Assembly (NCBI GenBank): GCA_038203025.1
Contig: JBBREK010000001.1
Location: 12,507 to 76,506 of the forward strand
Source of the DNA: UBA11346 sp038203025
Lineage (GTDB): Bacteria; Planctomycetota; UBA11346
DNA: 64,000 nucleotides
Reading direction: 5' to 3'
Below the pieces are notes generated by a model. That model was given only the letters and a program-made list of their open reading frames with translations. It had not been told where the DNA came from and did not search any database. Shown in pieces: positions 16,062 through 24,246 of this stretch (the first letter of the stretch is position 1; every line of letters starts with the position of its first letter). The translations under genes and the position numbers were made by a program.

Positions 16062-16874
16062 ATGCCGCTTCCTCCGAGCACCACGACGCTGGTTCGGCCG
16101 CCTGGCGAGGCGGCTCCGGCCAGCTTCCTTGCCATCAGCCGGGTCGAGGCGGCGCAGGCCGGCGGCTGGGACCGGCATCGCCATGCCGAACACGAGGCCA
16201 TCATCGCCGTCTCCGGCACCTACCACGGCACCGTGAATGGCAGCGCGGTGATGCTCGCCCCTGGCGAGGTCCTGGTGGTGAAGCCGGGCGACTGGCACGA
16301 GGACAAGCTGCGGCCGGGCACCGTCTACTTCGCCTTGTGGTTCCGACTGCCGGGCGGCCTGTTCGCCGACGGCGTGGCGGCTGAGCAGCAGGTTTCCCGG
16401 CCACCTGGCGAAACGTTGCTCACCGCCGCTCGGCAGCTGCAGGGTTTGATCGGATCGGGCGCCACCCCGGCGCGGCTGGACGCAAGTCTGTCGGCGCTGA
16501 TCGGCCAGCTGGTCGACGGCCTGCCCAGCGAGGCCCGTGCCCCGGCGTTCTCCATCGATGCCAGCTTCGCCGCCCGGTTGCACACCGTATTCGCTCGACT
16601 GCCCGCCGGCAGGCTCTCGACAGCGGCGTTAGCCCAGGCCGCCGGACTCAGCCGCCGGACCTTCGAGCGCTGTTGCCGTGACGAACTCGGCTGCGGTCCG
16701 GCCGAGGCCTACGCCCGTTGGCGGCTGCGCCGCGCCGGCGAACTGCTGCGTACCACCGACTGGCCGGTGCGCGCAGTCAGCGACATCATGGGCTTTGCCA
16801 ACCCGTTCCACTTCAGCCGCGCCTTCACCCGCCTGCACGGCGCTCCGCCGGCCACCTGGCGCACGCGGCCTTGA
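16062..16874 (+). CDS. AraC-family transcriptional regulator (tandem)
   Basis: A 270-residue AraC regulator. A cupin sensing domain is clear: HRHAEHEAIIAVSGTYHGTV and LAPGEVLVVKPGDWHED. The C-terminal DNA-binding domain reads RLSTAALAQAAGLSRRTFER and then AGELLRTTDWPVRAVSDIMG, with FHFSRAFTRLHGAPPATWR at the end. The ATG at 16062 is 11 bp after the first araC stop, so the two are likely cotranscribed. Its TGA is directly followed by the TCA (minus-strand stop) of hisB, forming TGATCA. Two adjacent AraC sensors beside a single hydrolase suggest one may act elsewhere. Confidence 0.9.
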   Translation: MPLPPSTTTLVRPPGEAAPASFLAISRVEAAQAGGWDRHRHAEHEAIIAVSGTYHGTVNGSAVMLAPGEVLVVKPGDWHEDKLRPGTVYFALWFRLPGGLFADGVAAEQQVSRPPGETLLTAARQLQGLIGSGATPARLDASLSALIGQLVDGLPSEARAPAFSIDASFAARLHTVFARLPAGRLSTAALAQAAGLSRRTFERCCRDELGCGPAEAYARWRLRRAGELLRTTDWPVRAVSDIMGFANPFHFSRAFTRLHGAPPATWRTRP

Positions 16875-17522
16875 TCAGGCCAACAGGCCCTTGGTGGACG
16901 GCACGCCGGTACCGCTGACGCGGATGGCCTGGCGCAGGGCGCGGGCGAAGGCCTTGAAGCCCGCCTCGATGATGTGGTGGCTGTTGCGGCCGGCGCGCTG
17001 GTGCAGGTGCACGGTGATGCAGGCCTGGTCGGCGAGGGCGCCGAAGAATTCCGGGACCAGCTCGGTGGCGAGGCCGCCGACTGACGCCGCTGGCGGGGCC
17101 AGTTCGTAGGTCAGCCAGCCGCGGCCGCTGATGTCTACGGTCGCCTCGACCAGTGCCTCGTCGAGCGGGCAGGCAATGTGGCCGAAGCGCTCGATGCCGG
17201 ACTTGTCGCCGACGGCCTGACGCAGGCACTGGCCGAGCACGATACCGCAGTCCTCGGTGGTGTGGTGGCCATCGATGTGCAGATCGCCCTTGCACGACAG
17301 CCGCATGGTGGTGCCGCTGTGCTTGGCCAGTGCCTCAAGCATGTGGTCGAGGAATCCGATGCCGGTGGCGATCTCGCTGGCGCTGCTGCTGCTGCTGCTG
17401 CTGCTGCCGCTGCCGCTGCCGCTGCCGCTGCCGCTGCCGCTGCCGCTGCCGCTGTCGAGATCCCAGGTGGCGGTGATGTCGGTCTCGCGCGTCTTGCGCG
17501 TCACGGTCGCGGTGCGGGGCAT
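16875..17522 (-). CDS. hisB: Imidazoleglycerol-phosphate dehydratase with an inserted Ser-Gly tract
   Basis: A 215-residue HisB, catalysing the sixth step of histidine synthesis. The Mn-binding motifs DGHHTTEDCGI and NSHHIIEAGFKAFARAL, and GIGFLDHMLEALAKHSG, are intact. The usual short loop after the first strands (normally a few residues such as DGTG) is replaced by residues 24-47: eight Ser-Gly pairs and then eight Ser. The DNA is a hexamer/trimer repeat at 17382-17453. The insertion lies in an early hairpin away from the active site, so activity is plausible. Stand-alone gene; no other his genes of the classical pathway are near. Confidence 0.92.
   Translation of the reverse strand: MPRTATVTRKTRETDITATWDLDSGSGSGSGSGSGSGSGSSSSSSSSASEIATGIGFLDHMLEALAKHSGTTMRLSCKGDLHIDGHHTTEDCGIVLGQCLRQAVGDKSGIERFGHIACPLDEALVEATVDISGRGWLTYELAPPAASVGGLATELVPEFFGALADQACITVHLHQRAGRNSHHIIEAGFKAFARALRQAIRVSGTGVPSTKGLLA
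17382..17453. repeat. GCT/GCCGCT microsatellite inside hisB
   Basis: Eight GCT units followed by about eight GCCGCT units (read on the + strand), encoding Ser8 and (Ser-Gly)8 on the minus strand. The hexamer and trimer units keep frame whatever the copy number, so the tract could expand or shrink without frameshifting hisB. Confidence 0.9.
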
Positions 17523-17639
17523 GGCCGCAGGATAGCGCTGGCCTTTGCAGAGGCCACTACCCGGGAATCAAGAGCCGCGCAGCGGCGACGGCCGCGCAGC
17601 GGCGGTGGGTGGATAACCTGGGCGCAGCCCCTCCGCCCA

Positions 17640-17665
17640 CGATCTTGGAGCCTGCGACAAGATCG
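17640..17665. repeat. Inverted repeat in the hisB / UDP-sugar pyrophosphorylase gap
   Basis: CGATCTTG and CAAGATCG are perfect 8-bp arms around a 10-base loop. Nearby, the 14-bp sequence GCCGCGCAGCGGCG occurs twice in direct orientation (17574-17587 and 17591-17604). Function unknown. Confidence 0.45.
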
Positions 17666-17682
17666 AGCCGGGACAAAGGCCG

Positions 17683-17699
17683 CGGGGGCAGGGCCCCCG
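17683..17699 (-). terminator. Possible hairpin terminator after the UDP-sugar pyrophosphorylase gene
   Basis: CGGGGGC-AGG-GCCCCCG (read on +) lies 5 bp beyond the stop of the leftward gene at 17704. On the transcribed strand the hairpin is followed by CGGCCTTTGTCCC, only a weak T run, so termination strength is uncertain. Confidence 0.4.
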
Positions 17700-17703
17700 A
17701 GCA

Positions 17704-19050
17704 TCAGCCTTCGAGGTAGTAGTCGCCAGTGACGGCTGGGACGCGGCCGTCCCAGCGCGCCAGGAACTGCGCCTGGGTGGCGGCAAACAGGGGCGAGATC
17801 TCGATGCGGGCGGCGGCGGGCAGCTCGACGCGCACCCCGGCGGTGCGCAGCCAGCCGGCGTACTGCGCGCTGGCGATGGCGATGGCGGTGGCCGAGCTGT
17901 CGTCGCCCTCCTTGTTCTTCACCGGTGCGAACTCGTCGCCACGGCCAATGACCAGGCCGAGCGAGGTCGCGGCCTCGGGTACCAGGTCGAAGATGAAGCG
18001 TTCGTTCTTCCAGCCGACGGTCTCGGCTGGCCAGGCCTTAAGCGGCTTCTTTGAGCGGTGCAGCGGCAGCTTGAAGCCCTTCTTGGCCAAGCGGTCGAGG
18101 AAGCCGACCGACCAGCAGTGCATCGCCGGTGAACCCCAGCGATAGATGATCTCGCCGTCGGCGTGGCGCAGGCGGGTCTGCTCGGGCGTTAGTTCAGTGT
18201 ACTCGACGATGCGGTCGCGGCCGTCGACCTTGACCAGATGGCCGAGCTTCTCGTCGGGGTGCGCCTTCTCCAGGACCTTGCTGATCACGTCGGCGTCTTC
18301 GCTCTCGGCCAGACCGACCAGCACCGGGTCATCGACCGGGGCGAGGATGTTGTCGACCTGGATGTAGACGATCTGGCGCACGCCCTCGGCGGACAGGCGC
18401 GCCAGATTGCCGCTGTCGACCAGCGCGGTGTGGCAGCCGCCGTGGCCGTCGGGGTTCTCCAGCAGCCGGCCGGGGGCGGCGAGCAGGGCCCCGCCGTCGA
18501 GCGCGATCGAGGGCACGGTGCCCTGGCTGAAGAAGCGAGCCTGGCCATCGGCCAGGCCGAAGTCGCTGTGTGCGGCGAAGAACTGCCGCGTCTCGGCGTC
18601 GGTGGTCGGGCTGGTCATGACCAGGAACGGCACGGTGCGACCGATGCGTCGCGACAGCGACAGCACCTTCTCGGCCTGCAGTTGGTAGATGCTCTTGCCG
18701 CTGTGCGGCGCGATGGTGAAGCAGCCCTTGGGCGCGGTCGAACCAAGGCGCGTGCCCTGGCCGCCGGCGACCATGAGCACGGCGATGGCCCCGGCGCGGT
18801 AGGCGGCCTCGCCGCGGGTCGCCAGCTCGGTACTGCGCTGGTCGCGTTCGGCCTGGTCGAGGACGCGGCTCTTGGCTACGGCGTTAGCCGCTGGCGGTTC
18901 GCTGGGATGCTGCAGCTCGGCCCAATCGATGGCGGCGAGGCGCGCGCAGAAGGCGGCGCGGACGTCGGCGTCGAGGGTCTTGGCGTGCTCGAGGAGGTGG
19001 CCCTGGCCATGGCTGGCGAGGGTATCGGCGAGGGCGAAGGCGTCGGGCAT
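17704..19050 (-). CDS. UDP-sugar / UDP-N-acetylhexosamine pyrophosphorylase (UAP/UGP family)
   Basis: A 448-residue eukaryotic-type UTP-sugar-1-phosphate uridylyltransferase. The nucleotide-binding signature VAGGQGTRLGSTAPKGCF is at about residues 94-111, and the family's further marks are visible: LVMTSPTTDAETRQFF, FFSQGTVPSI, NPDGHGG (sugar binding) and QVDNILAPVDDP. WPAETVGWKNERFIFDLVP near the C-terminus is the UAP1-like block. It would make UDP-GlcNAc/GalNAc or UDP-Glc for the envelope pathways of the window. Start ATG 19050 (IDW and ADALA-like helices follow); the open frame to 19146 lacks family support. Confidence 0.88.
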   Translation of the reverse strand: MPDAFALADTLASHGQGHLLEHAKTLDADVRAAFCARLAAIDWAELQHPSEPPAANAVAKSRVLDQAERDQRSTELATRGEAAYRAGAIAVLMVAGGQGTRLGSTAPKGCFTIAPHSGKSIYQLQAEKVLSLSRRIGRTVPFLVMTSPTTDAETRQFFAAHSDFGLADGQARFFSQGTVPSIALDGGALLAAPGRLLENPDGHGGCHTALVDSGNLARLSAEGVRQIVYIQVDNILAPVDDPVLVGLAESEDADVISKVLEKAHPDEKLGHLVKVDGRDRIVEYTELTPEQTRLRHADGEIIYRWGSPAMHCWSVGFLDRLAKKGFKLPLHRSKKPLKAWPAETVGWKNERFIFDLVPEAATSLGLVIGRGDEFAPVKNKEGDDSSATAIAIASAQYAGWLRTAGVRVELPAAARIEISPLFAATQAQFLARWDGRVPAVTGDYYLEG

Positions 19051-19193
19051 AGGCGGGATGGTGATAGGAAAGACGGGGATGCCAGTGGGGGCCTGAGAGC
19101 GACGAGCGGGGTCGGGGCGGCCCCCGATCTGATGCGGGGCTAACAAAAGCGCCTCGGTTCCTGCAACGGCTTACGAGCTGTTAGAGGGCGGCT

Positions 19194-19258
19194 CCAGCTC
19201 GTCGCAGGGGCAATGACGGCATTGCACCGCCGACGAGCTGGAGCTCATCGGTCCCAGG
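19194..19258. repeat. Dispersed palindrome family 2, copy 2, in a larger inverted repeat
   Basis: 19232-19258 matches the element at 11988-12014 at 25 of 27 positions. Here an 11-bp perfect inverted repeat, CCAGCTCGTCG at 19194-19204 and CGACGAGCTGG at 19231-19241, extends the structure. Confidence 0.6.
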
Positions 19259-19269
19259 AACGAAAGCAC

Positions 19270-19290
19270 CCCCGGCCAAAGGCCGGGGGT
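19270..19290 (-). terminator. Strong GC hairpin downstream of the HU gene
   Basis: CCCCCGGCC-AAA-GGCCGGGGG is a 9-bp perfect stem about 40 bp past the HU stop. On the HU-coding strand it is followed by TGCTTTCGTTCC, a partial T run, so it probably works as an intrinsic terminator. The rest of 19051-19328 holds no gene. Confidence 0.6.
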
Positions 19291-19328
19291 GGCGTTCGAA
19301 AAGCGACTGTCGCCGTGAGGCGATCAGT

Positions 19329-19697
19329 TCACTTCTTGAACTTCTCCTTGGCTTCCTTGGCAAAGCGGAAGACGAGCTTGGCGCTCTTCGGCTTGGCCTT
19401 GACCTGAATCTCCTTGCCGAAGGAGACGATGGTGCGGGCGGGCTTGGCGGGGATCTCGCGCAGGACGACCTTGCCGAGGCCGGGGATCTTGGCGCCGACC
19501 GGGGCGTAGGCGAAGAGCACGTCAACCAGGCTCTCGACGATGCAGGCGGCCTGCTTCTTCGAGATCTCGGGCAGGCCGGCGGAGGCGACGGCGCACGCGA
19601 GGTGGGTGTTGAGCTTGCTGGCGGTGTAGCCGCGCTCGCCCTTCTTGGGGCCCTTGCTGAGGTCGACGAGGGGCTTCTTGGACTTGGCCTTGGCCAT
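19329..19697 (-). CDS. HU/IHF-family DNA-binding protein
   Basis: A 122-residue nucleoid protein, longer than the usual 90. A basic head (MAKAKSKKPLVDLSKGPKKG) precedes the HU dimerisation helices (YTASKLNTHLACAVASAGLP, then ISKKQAACIVESLVDVLFAY). IPGLGKVVLREIPAKPART is the start of the DNA-clasping arm (family consensus GFGxFxxxxRxARxGRNP), and a Lys-rich tail ends the protein. The RBS GGGAGA lies 6 bases before the ATG. The altered arm tip (PAKPARTI) suggests a divergent HU. Alone in a leftward unit with its own terminator. Confidence 0.88.
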   Translation of the reverse strand: MAKAKSKKPLVDLSKGPKKGERGYTASKLNTHLACAVASAGLPEISKKQAACIVESLVDVLFAYAPVGAKIPGLGKVVLREIPAKPARTIVSFGKEIQVKAKPKSAKLVFRFAKEAKEKFKK

Positions 19698-19735
19698 GTG
19701 ATTTCTCCCAAAGGGGGAAAGGGTTATGGCACGTC

Positions 19736-19763
19736 TCTGTATGTGGCATCACAGGGTTGTCCA
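19736..19763 (-). promoter_or_regulatory. Candidate sigma-70-like promoter for the HU gene
   Basis: On the minus strand TGGACA and TACAGA are separated by 16 bp, about 40 bp upstream of the HU start. The match to TTGACA/TATAAT is partial, so this is only a candidate. Confidence 0.3.
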
Positions 19764-19921
19764 CAGGAATCCGCAATCGAGGTCGATGGGAGCACGGAAA
19801 AAACCGGGCTTGCCGAACAGGCGGGGGCGGGAGAAGCGGAAAATGCAGGCGTGTGGCGACCGCCGCCGCCGGCCTCGTCTCCGCTCTTCCGTGTTGCGGG
19901 ACCTCCATATCCTCACGCGTC

Positions 19922-20821
19922 GTGACCGGTGAACTGCGCAACAGACTGATTTTCGGGGCGTTTCTTGCCCTCATCGTGTGCGGCCTGGTGGTCGTGGATG
20001 TGCTCAGCACCGGCCGCTGGGGTATCCTCGCCCTTGGTCTCCTGGCCGTGTTGCTGGGCGCGCGCGAGTTCACCCGCCTGGCGCGGGTGCACGCTGCCAG
20101 TGTGCGTCTGGCGCCGATGATCGTCGTCTCGCTGGCGCTGGTCGCCGAGGCGCATCTGCATGTGGGCGGCGCGCTCAGCGGACTGTGGCCCGAGACGACG
20201 ATGCGTCTGGCGTCGGTGCCGCTGGTGCCGCTGCTGCTTGGTGCCGGACTGCTCTGGGCGACGCTGTCGCAAATGGCTTCGCGGGCGCCGACCGAGCGCT
20301 TCTTCGCCAACGTCGGCGGGTCGCTGTTCGGCATGATCTACCTCGGTTTATGCTTCAACCTGCTTGAGCGCCTAGCCATCCTCGGCGAGGTGGGACAGCC
20401 GGAGCGGGGCATGCAGCTGGTCGCGTGCTTCCTGGTGGCGGTGAAGTGCGGCGACATCGCCGCCTTCGTTGGCGGCAAGACCTTCGGCCGGCACAAGATG
20501 TGCCCGGCGATCAGCCCGGGTAAGACCTGGGAGGGCTTCGCCTGCAGCTTCGTCGGTTCGGTCGGTGGCACATTGCTGGTCAGTGGATTGTTTGCGACCT
20601 GCCACGTTCCGGTCTTCGCCGGGTGGTGGCAGCCAGTGGTGTGGGGCGTGGTGCTTGGACCGCTCGGCGCGGCCGGCGACCTGGCCGAGAGCTGCATGAA
20701 GCGCGAGGCGGCGATGAAAGACAGCGGCCGGGGTGCGCCCGGCTTCGGCGGCTACCTCGACCTGCTGGATGCCATCATTCTGGCGGCGCCGGTGGCCTTC
20801 CTGCTGGCGCTGGCGCTGTAG
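19922..20821 (+). CDS. cdsA: Phosphatidate cytidylyltransferase (CDP-diglyceride synthase)
   Basis: A 299-residue multi-span membrane enzyme making CDP-diacylglycerol from CTP and phosphatidic acid. At least seven hydrophobic segments are visible. KCGDIAAFVGGKTFGRHKMC and AISPGKTWEGFACSFVG are CdsA motifs, and the signature ends the protein: AGDLAESCMKREAAMKDSGR, then PGFGGYLDLLDAI. In the usual signature this reads PGHGGxLDRxD; here His is Phe and the Arg is Leu. I take the GTG at 19922 (MTGELRNRLIFGAFLALIV); the frame continues to ATG 19757, but that part is not membrane-like. Confidence 0.88.
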   Translation: MTGELRNRLIFGAFLALIVCGLVVVDVLSTGRWGILALGLLAVLLGAREFTRLARVHAASVRLAPMIVVSLALVAEAHLHVGGALSGLWPETTMRLASVPLVPLLLGAGLLWATLSQMASRAPTERFFANVGGSLFGMIYLGLCFNLLERLAILGEVGQPERGMQLVACFLVAVKCGDIAAFVGGKTFGRHKMCPAISPGKTWEGFACSFVGSVGGTLLVSGLFATCHVPVFAGWWQPVVWGVVLGPLGAAGDLAESCMKREAAMKDSGRGAPGFGGYLDLLDAIILAAPVAFLLALAL

Positions 20822-20839
20822 CTGTAGCTGTAGCTGTAG
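20815..20839. repeat. CTGTAG hexamer repeat at the cdsA stop
   Basis: About four CTGTAG units in tandem beginning inside the last codons of cdsA, whose TAG stop is the first copy. The repeat leaves several in-frame TAG codons. Confidence 0.85.
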
Positions 20840-20887
20840 CGTCCACTGCGGCTGTTGTGCGCGCCATCTGGCGCTAGGCTCGACGGC

Positions 20888-22348
20888 ATGCGCGCCCTAC
20901 CTCTGCTGCTGCTGCTTGTTGCCGTCGCCTGCTCCGCCGCCGAACCCGTGGGCAACATCATCGATGCCCGCATCCAGCGCTTTGAACAGGCGGTGGAACG
21001 GGCCTTCAAGCCGGTGCAGACGCAGCTCGACGGCTGGCGGAGCAAGCGCGCCAAGTCGGCACGCAGCGAGATCACCGCCCTGCTACCGAAGGCCGGCCCG
21101 CGTGACCGCATCTTTATCGCCTACCAGCTGCTGGCGGTGGACCCTGGGCATCGCGCCGCGCGCGAGGTCTACACCCGTCTTGGTCTGACACCGCCCTTCG
21201 ATGAGGACGGCAAAGCGGTCGTCGGCACCCGTGCCCCGGCTTGCGACGATCCCGCCACCGTGGCCAAGGCGCTGGACCTGCGCTACCCGCCCTTCGATGA
21301 GGTGACCCACGCCGTCGACCTGCGTGGCAGCGTGGCGGCGCCGTTCTGGAAGAAGCTGGAGGCCGAGCTGACCAGCCTGCGCAAGGATCTGGCGAAGATC
21401 GCCACTGAGCGCGCCGCCGAGCAGGCGGCCAACGCGGTCTACCCGCTGCTCGCCTACTATCAGCCGCGCTCTCCCGAGGTGCAGGCTTACTATGCCGCGG
21501 TCGGCAAGCCGCTGCCGGTCGGTCGGGCCTGGTTCAATCCGGTCGATGCCTGGCTGCTTGACCGCGAACTGGCCGGTCTCGACCCGCTGCGCGCCATTGG
21601 CAAGAATCCCGCGCCGCCGTGGTACGGCAGTGGTGGCGGCGAACTGCCGGCGGTGGTGCCCGGGGCGGCCGTTGAGGTCATCGCCCAGTGGCGCAGCGGC
21701 GCCCGCATCGAGCTGTCTGGCGCCAAGGGGACCGCGGTCGCGTGGACCTTCGCCAAGGGCACGCTCAGCATCCTGCCCGGTGGCCGCCGCGACGGGGCGG
21801 TGGAGACTCAGGTCGATGTCGATCTGTCGAGCGTGGCACTGCCGGTGCGCTGCATGGTGCGCGGGCGCCAGGCCAGTGTCGCCATCGGCGGCATTCCGGT
21901 GGCGGAGGTGCAGCTGCCGCAGGCGGTGGCGGTGAAGCGCTGGTCGGCCAACGGCATTGAACAGCCGCGCCTGCTGCGCGTGCGCTATCTCGCCGCCGCG
22001 CCCGAGCTCGACCTGCTCGGTGACACCGAGGTGGCGAGCAAGTCGCCAGCCAAGCCACCGGCAGCGCCTGCCGCGCCGGAGTGGATGGACGAGCGTAGCC
22101 GAGCGCTGCTCAAGCCGGTGACCTGCAGCTTCGCCGACGAGCGGGTCGACGAGATCGTCGCCGCCCTCTCGACCATCACCGGCACGCCGTTCCGCCTTGC
22201 CTCGTCAGCCGAACCGCTCGCCGACCTGCCGGTGACGATGACGGCCAAGGACGTGCCGTTGCGCACCGCGCTGGAATGGCTGCATCGCCTCTCGGAACTG
22301 GAAGCCGTGCCGGATGAGCAGGGCTTCAGTCTGGAGTGGAAGCGGTAG
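20888..22348 (+). CDS. Secreted protein with C-terminal STN (secretin/TonB short N-terminal)-like domain
   Basis: A 486-residue exported protein of unknown function. Signal peptide MRALPLLLLLVAVACSAAEP gives cleavage near residue 18-19, possibly a lipoprotein (Cys15 region). Residues 20-150 are largely helical and charged. The last ~80 residues (TCSFADERVDEIVAALSTIT, then PFRLASS...LPVTMTAKDVPLRTALEWLHRL) have the beta-alpha pattern of the small STN-like domains found in secretins and planctomycete-type envelope proteins. Start ATG 20888 is 66 bp past cdsA. A REP pair follows the stop. Confidence 0.7.
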   Translation: MRALPLLLLLVAVACSAAEPVGNIIDARIQRFEQAVERAFKPVQTQLDGWRSKRAKSARSEITALLPKAGPRDRIFIAYQLLAVDPGHRAAREVYTRLGLTPPFDEDGKAVVGTRAPACDDPATVAKALDLRYPPFDEVTHAVDLRGSVAAPFWKKLEAELTSLRKDLAKIATERAAEQAANAVYPLLAYYQPRSPEVQAYYAAVGKPLPVGRAWFNPVDAWLLDRELAGLDPLRAIGKNPAPPWYGSGGGELPAVVPGAAVEVIAQWRSGARIELSGAKGTAVAWTFAKGTLSILPGGRRDGAVETQVDVDLSSVALPVRCMVRGRQASVAIGGIPVAEVQLPQAVAVKRWSANGIEQPRLLRVRYLAAAPELDLLGDTEVASKSPAKPPAAPAAPEWMDERSRALLKPVTCSFADERVDEIVAALSTITGTPFRLASSAEPLADLPVTMTAKDVPLRTALEWLHRLSELEAVPDEQGFSLEWKR

Positions 22349-22374
22349 GGAACGACCGGAACCGCTGGGTCGGG

Positions 22375-22434
22375 CAGGACCGCGGGCTTCAGTCCGCGAG
22401 CGGATCCCGACGCGGGCTGAAGCCCACGGTCCTG
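22375..22434. repeat. REP-like palindrome pair, copy 2
   Basis: Two facing copies: CAGGACCGCGGGCTTCAG and, 24 bases on, CTGAAGCCCACGGTCCTG, which match as an inverted repeat with one mismatch over 18 bp. It lies between the convergent stops of the STN-domain gene and the ABC-F gene, where it could also stop transcription. Related to the elements at 750, 49960 and 54579. Confidence 0.75.
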
Positions 22435-22445
22435 GTCGGTCCTGG

Positions 22446-24194
22446 TCAGCCCATTGCTTCCAGCCATTGCGCTTCGCTTGTCTCCAGCTCAGCGATGACC
22501 ACGGCGAGGCGCTGGCCCTGGGTGGCGTCGTAGGTGTGGCCCAGCGAGGCTTCCAGCCCGGTCTTCTCAGCGGTCAATTCAGCGACGCGCTTCTCCAGCC
22601 GTTCAGCCAGGCGCTGCTTCGCCTTGTCCGGCGGCTTGGCGATGGTCTGGGTCTTCGGCTTCTCCTTCGCCTTCGGCGCTGGCGCCTGGCCGTCGCTTTC
22701 GGCCTCCAGCTGTGCGAGGTATTCACCGTAGCCGCCAGGGAACAGGCTGAAGGTGCCATTGCCCACTTCGATCAGCCTGGTCGCCACGCGGTCGGTGAAC
22801 GAACGGTCGTGGCTGGTGAACAGCACGGTGCCGGGGAAGGCGACCAGCGCGTCGGCCAACGCCTCCACCGTTTCGACGTCGAGATGGTTGGTCGGCTCAT
22901 CGAGCAGCAGCACGTCGTACCTGCCAAGCAGCAGGCCGCCCAGGCACAGTCGCGCGCGCTCGCCGCCGGATAGTATGCCGACCCGCTTCTTCAGGTCGTC
23001 GGGGCGGAAGAGCAGGGCGCCGGCCAGGTCGAGGACCTCTTGGCGCGGCGGGTTCTGTCCCGGCGCCTCGCGGGCGCAGCGGAACAGATGATCCTCGGCG
23101 ATCATGTCGGCGCTGAAGGCGGTGTAGACGTCCTGGGCGTAGAGCGCCACGCGCAGTCCGGTGGCCCAGCGGAAGGTGCCCGCGATCGGCGTCAGCTGCC
23201 CGGCCAGGGTGCGCAGCACGGTGGTCTTGCCCTGGCCATTGTCGCCGAGCACGGCGCAGCGGAAACCGCGGTCGAGATCGACGTGGTCGCAGGTGGCGAC
23301 AGTGCGGCTGCCGTAGCCGACCGCCAGGGCGTCACACTGCAGCGCCCAGCCCTTGCGCGTCTCGCAGGCCGGGATGCGGATGCGCGGATCGGGGTCGTCG
23401 CTCTCGATGTCGAGGAACTGGCCCTGCAGCTTTTCCAGCTCCTTGGCCTTGGACGAGGCGCGCGTCGCGGTGCTGGCGCGGGCCTTGTTGCGGGCGACGA
23501 AGTCCTCCAGCTGGCGGCTTTTGGCGGCGAGGTTGGCATTGGTCGCGGCGTCGGCGGCGCGGCGTTCGGTCTTGGCGGTTAGCCAGGCCTGCACCCGGCC
23601 GGGGAAGCGGCTGATGCGACCGCCCGCCACTTCGATGGTCTGCGGGCAGGTGCGTTCGAGGAAGCCACGGTCGTGCGAGACGATCAGCCAGCCGCCACGG
23701 AAGCCGGCAAGGAAGCGCTCCAGCAGCATGAGCGTGCGCAGGTCAAGGTAGTTGGTCGGTTCGTCGAGCACCAGCAGATCGGGCTCACGCAGCAGCATGG
23801 CGCACAGGCGCAGGCGGGTCTGCCAGCCGCCCGACAGCGACTCGGCCGGCAGGTCGAGCGTGTCGTTGAAAACGTGGAAGTCGGCGGCGAGCTGGGCGCA
23901 GGCCCAGTCGGCCTGGCCGGTGACGCGTTCGAGGTAGGCCAGGGCGGTCTCGCTGGCCTCGAAACGCTCATCCTGGCGCAGCCAGGCGATGCGGGCGTGG
24001 TCGCGGATGATGACCTTGCCGGCATCGAGTTCCTCCTGGCCGAGCAGCAGGCGCAGCAGGGTCGACTTGCCGCAGCCGTTTCGCCCGATCACGGCGATGC
24101 GGTCACGCTCGTCGATCTCCAGGTCGGCCCCGTCGAGGATGTCCTTGGACCCGTAGGCCTTGTGCAGGTCGAGTGCTTTGAGGATCCAGCTCAT
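22446..24194 (-). CDS. ABC-F family ATPase (Uup/EttA-like)
   Basis: A 582-residue soluble protein with two ABC domains and no membrane segments, as in ABC-F translation factors. Domain 1: Walker A GRNGCGKST (residues about 37-45), signature LSGGWQ, Walker B LLVLDEPTNYLD. Domain 2: GDNGQGKTT, LSGGERAR, LLLDEPTNHLD. Between them lies the charged linker (RNKARASTATRASSKAKELE), and a C-terminal coiled coil (KAKQRLAERLEKRVAELTAE) is present as in Uup. Probably acts on the ribosome or on DNA structure. Convergent with the preceding gene. The start ATG 24194 is clear. Confidence 0.92.
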   Translation of the reverse strand: MSWILKALDLHKAYGSKDILDGADLEIDERDRIAVIGRNGCGKSTLLRLLLGQEELDAGKVIIRDHARIAWLRQDERFEASETALAYLERVTGQADWACAQLAADFHVFNDTLDLPAESLSGGWQTRLRLCAMLLREPDLLVLDEPTNYLDLRTLMLLERFLAGFRGGWLIVSHDRGFLERTCPQTIEVAGGRISRFPGRVQAWLTAKTERRAADAATNANLAAKSRQLEDFVARNKARASTATRASSKAKELEKLQGQFLDIESDDPDPRIRIPACETRKGWALQCDALAVGYGSRTVATCDHVDLDRGFRCAVLGDNGQGKTTVLRTLAGQLTPIAGTFRWATGLRVALYAQDVYTAFSADMIAEDHLFRCAREAPGQNPPRQEVLDLAGALLFRPDDLKKRVGILSGGERARLCLGGLLLGRYDVLLLDEPTNHLDVETVEALADALVAFPGTVLFTSHDRSFTDRVATRLIEVGNGTFSLFPGGYGEYLAQLEAESDGQAPAPKAKEKPKTQTIAKPPDKAKQRLAERLEKRVAELTAEKTGLEASLGHTYDATQGQRLAVVIAELETSEAQWLEAMG

Positions 24195-24246
24195 GCGGGG
24201 GGAAGACGTACAGGGGGTTCGGCGGCACGCCAGCCATGGGAAGGCA

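Noticed and set aside
17178..17732. Plus-strand poly-Ala frame across the hisB repeat
   Set aside because: Product of reading the microsatellite in another frame; HisB motifs are on the minus strand.
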